Below the pieces are notes generated by a model that did no database searches, was not told the origin of the DNA, and saw nothing but the letters and a program-made list of their open reading frames with translations. A stretch of DNA of 64,000 nt, taken from Geobacter sp. UBA5730 (GTDB lineage: Bacteria > Desulfobacterota > Desulfuromonadia > Geobacterales > Pseudopelobacteraceae). Location: the NCBI GenBank assembly GCA_002419465.1, contig DIGE01000004.1, forward strand, positions 1 through 64,000, given 5' to 3'. The position numbers were made by a program, and so were the translations under genes. Shown piece after piece: positions 61,478 through 64,000 of this stretch; positions within the stretch are counted from its first letter, which is position 1, and each line of letters starts with the position of its first letter.

Positions 61478-64000
61478 TCTATGTCGCCGATCTGCATATT
61501 CACTCGCCTTTTTCGCGGGCTACCAGCCCTGACAGCAGTCCGGCAGGTCTTGCCGCCTGGGCACGCATCAAAGGAATCCAGATCATCGGCACCGGTGATG
61601 TCACTCATCCAGGCTGGTTGAGCCGTCTGCAACAGGAGTTGGAACCGGCCGAGCCGGGCCTGTTCCGGTTGAAGGATGAATCCCGTATTCCGGCTATATT
61701 ACCAGGTCTGCCGCCCAATGATGCCCCGGTCCGCTTCCTGCTTTCTGCCGAGATCAGTTCAATCTACAAGCGTGGTGGCGCCACCCGCAAGGTCCACAAC
61801 CTGCTCTACCTGCCGGATTTTGCCGCCGTGCAGCGCCTGAACGCAAAGCTGGCCGGCATCGGCAACATCGAGTCTGACGGCCGGCCGATTCTGGGGCTGG
61901 ATAGCCGCAACCTGCTGGAGATCCTGCTGGAGTGTACGCCGGATGGCTTTATGGTACCGGCCCATATCTGGACCCCCTGGTTTTCGCTGTTTGGCTCCAA
62001 GTCTGGTTTTGACAGCATTGAGGAGTGCTTCGGCGATCTGAGTCGGCATATCTTCGCCCTGGAGACCGGTCTCTCCTCCGATCCGGACATGAACCGGCTG
62101 ATCTCCGGTCTGGACCGCTGCGCCCTGATCTCCAACTCCGACTGCCATTCCCCTTCCAAGCTGGGCCGCGAGGCCAACCTGTTCAACACCGGCTTTGATT
62201 TCTATTCGTTGCGGGACGCCCTCAAGCAGAACCGTCGCGAGAGTTTCAGCGGCACCATCGAGTTCTTTCCCGAAGAGGGCAAGTACCACTTTGACGGTCA
62301 CCGTGACTGCAAGGTCTGTCTTGATCCTCATGCATCCAGAAAACTGGGCAACCGCTGCCCGGTCTGCGGCAAACCGCTCACCATCGGTGTGCATCATCGG
62401 GTGCTGGAGCTGGCTGACCGTCAGACGCCGCTTTATCGCCAAGATGCCCCCGGCTTTCATTCGCTGATTCCGCTACCTGAATTGCTGGGGGAGCTGCTGC
62501 AGGTGGGGGCGGCCTCACGGGCGGTTAACGATCAGTATGCCAAGGTGATAGCCAGGTTCGGTTCAGAGTTTAACCTGCTGTTGCACACTCCGTTGGACCA
62601 GCTGCGCGACTATGAGCCGCTCTTAGCCGAGGCGGTGGGCCGGATGCGGGAGGGCCGGGTGATCCGGCAGCCGGGCTATGATGGCGAGTTCGGTGTTATC
62701 AGGGTCTTTGAGGAGGGCGAGTTGGTACAGCTGGCTGGTCAGAACAGCCTGTTCGGCGACGTTGCCCCCCGGCGGGGGCGCAGAAAAGCCCTCATCGCTG
62801 CCCAGCTCCCTGACCTGCCGCCTTTGGAGCCTGCCCGACCGGAGTCTGCGCTGCCCAGCAGCCCCAACCAACAGCAACAGGCCGCTATCCAGGCCGGAGA
62901 ACGGCGGATCCTGGTGGCTGCAGGGCCGGGCACCGGCAAGACCTTCACCCTGATCTCGCGTCTGGCGCACTTGTTGGAGCAAGCCGTCGCCCCCGGCCGG
63001 ATCGTGGCGATCACCTTTACCAATCGGGCCGCCGATGAGCTGTGCGAGCGTTTGAAAAAGCGGTGTGGCGCAGCGGCTGAACAGGTCTTTGTCGGTACCT
63101 TTCACCGTTTTTGCCTGGATCACCTGCGTCAGGCCAACCCCGCACTGGCAGTGATCGGTCCTGATGAGCGTGAACGTCTGTTGCGCCGCTTGTTCCCCGA
63201 GTTGGGGGTTAGCGAGCGCGCCCGCCTGAACGCCGAGCTGGGCGCGCATTTCCTGCGCAGCAACGGGACGGTCTCTGATCAGGTACAGCGCTATATTGAT
63301 GAACTGCTGCGTTTGAACGCCATTGATCTGGACGGTGTGATTCCGGTATTTGTGCAGCTGCTGGTCGCTGATGCGCAGCTCTGTAGCAAGGTGCAGAGTC
63401 AGGTGGGCCATCTGTTTGTTGACGAGTTCCAGGATTTGAACCGGGGTCAGTATGATCTGGTACAACTGCTGTCAACCCAGGCCGAGGTGTTTGCCATCGG
63501 CGATCCTGATCAGGCCATCTATGGTTTCCGGGGCAGCGACCTGCGTTTCTTCTTCCGCTTTGCCGAACAGCCCGGCACCCTGCTGCTCTCACTCAGTACC
63601 AGCTATCGTTCCGGGCCGGTGATTGTGCGCGGGGCTAGCGAGGTGATCAGCCGCAACCTGATTCGCAGCGGTCTGCCGCTTCAATCAGATCTGAGCTGTC
63701 CGCCTCATGGCGTTATCGAGTTGCACAGCGCGCCGTCACCAGCTGCCGAGGCGGAACTGATCGTGCGTCGGATCGAAGAACTGTTGGGCGGCATCGAAAG
63801 TTTTTCACTGGCCACGGGTCGCGGGGGCGAGCAACAGGCCGGCGGCAGTCTGGGGTTTGGCGATATAGCAGTGCTGTTCCGGCTGGGGCGGCAGGCCGAG
63901 GAGTTGTTGATCGCTTTCAATCGGCGCGGCATACCGTTCCAGCTGGTGGGTGCTACCCCCTACTACCTGTCACCAGCGATGCGGGCAGCCTATTACTTTA
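61474..64000 (+). CDS. PHP-like/UvrD helicase fusion, 3' end outside window
   Basis: The frame is open for 842 codons to the window edge. Residues 1-300 form a PHP-type metal hydrolase-like domain (DLHIHSPFSRATS at 7-19, a second ligand set in LISNSDCHSPSKLG), ending in a zinc ribbon (CKVC and CPVCGKP). A linker carries QNSLF (423-427), a good match to a sliding-clamp-binding motif. The rest is a UvrD/Rep superfamily 1 helicase: PNQQQQAAIQ, Walker A AAGPGTGKT (K489), FVDEFQDLN and GDPDQAIYGFRGSD. A DNA repair or replication-restart role is inferred. Confidence 0.88.
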   Translation, partial: MIYVADLHIHSPFSRATSPDSSPAGLAAWARIKGIQIIGTGDVTHPGWLSRLQQELEPAEPGLFRLKDESRIPAILPGLPPNDAPVRFLLSAEISSIYKRGGATRKVHNLLYLPDFAAVQRLNAKLAGIGNIESDGRPILGLDSRNLLEILLECTPDGFMVPAHIWTPWFSLFGSKSGFDSIEECFGDLSRHIFALETGLSSDPDMNRLISGLDRCALISNSDCHSPSKLGREANLFNTGFDFYSLRDALKQNRRESFSGTIEFFPEEGKYHFDGHRDCKVCLDPHASRKLGNRCPVCGKPLTIGVHHRVLELADRQTPLYRQDAPGFHSLIPLPELLGELLQVGAASRAVNDQYAKVIARFGSEFNLLLHTPLDQLRDYEPLLAEAVGRMREGRVIRQPGYDGEFGVIRVFEEGELVQLAGQNSLFGDVAPRRGRRKALIAAQLPDLPPLEPARPESALPSSPNQQQQAAIQAGERRILVAAGPGTGKTFTLISRLAHLLEQAVAPGRIVAITFTNRAADELCERLKKRCGAAAEQVFVGTFHRFCLDHLRQANPALAVIGPDERERLLRRLFPELGVSERARLNAELGAHFLRSNGTVSDQVQRYIDELLRLNAIDLDGVIPVFVQLLVADAQLCSKVQSQVGHLFVDEFQDLNRGQYDLVQLLSTQAEVFAIGDPDQAIYGFRGSDLRFFFRFAEQPGTLLLSLSTSYRSGPVIVRGASEVISRNLIRSGLPLQSDLSCPPHGVIELHSAPSPAAEAELIVRRIEELLGGIESFSLATGRGGEQQAGGSLGFGDIAVLFRLGRQAEELLIAFNRRGIPFQLVGATPYYLSPAMRAAYYF

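Overview
The window is a bacterial chromosome segment that most resembles the Geobacterales (Desulfuromonadota, a Geobacter/Trichlorobacter-like organism). This rests on gene content and order: an adenosylcobalamin-dependent ribonucleotide reductase, a four-subunit ferredoxin-dependent 2-oxoacid oxidoreductase, the run pheA-tyrA-aroA-cmk-ispH-rpsA, and a complete yceD-rpmF-plsX-fabHDZG-acpP-fabF block. The species call is inference; no database was searched.

Region 1 (1-10300) is an accessory, defence-type island that ends at a tRNA-Gly gene. It holds a tyrosine recombinase whose 5' end is cut by what looks like the end of a small insertion element, a Fic protein with an N-terminal winged-helix-like region, a primase-helicase of the TOTE conflict-system type, a DprA-like protein, a RecQ-like helicase fused to a phosphoribosyltransferase that has lost its N-terminal ATP-binding part, and an AAA_14/DUF4143 ATPase. 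The DprA-like/phosphoribosyltransferase pair resembles the ShosTA defence pair in an enlarged form. This is the most interesting part of the window.

Region 2 (10300-26811) is mostly core. It contains nrdJ with two NrdR boxes, a beta-helix lipoprotein, a class V aminotransferase, phoH-tsaD-rsmA, a MucR-like regulator, a ferredoxin-oxidoreductase operon, tRNA-Gln, rimI-pyrK-pyrD, a cyclic-nucleotide-type MscS channel and an HD-domain protein.

Region 3 (26900-44165) carries aromatic amino acid synthesis (pheA, tyrA, aroA), cmk, ispH and rpsA, two tRNA-Leu genes, tig-clpP-clpX, an HU gene, a tRNA-Asp/Val/Asp cluster, a glycosyltransferase, and a cell-division/peptidoglycan module (ftsE, ftsX, an envC-like activator, ctpA, a polysaccharide deacetylase-like gene). 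A MITE-like element of about 190 bp follows. Its left end matches the sequence at the extreme left of the window.

Region 4 (44450-64000) is translation and lipid machinery: tRNA-Val, thrS, infC (which appears to start at AUA), rpmI, rplT, pheS, pheT, ihfA, a MerR-type regulator and tRNA-Pro; then the fatty-acid operon, rpiB, glyA, a mutT-type Nudix gene, and the first 842 codons of a large PHP-like/UvrD helicase fusion that runs off the right edge.
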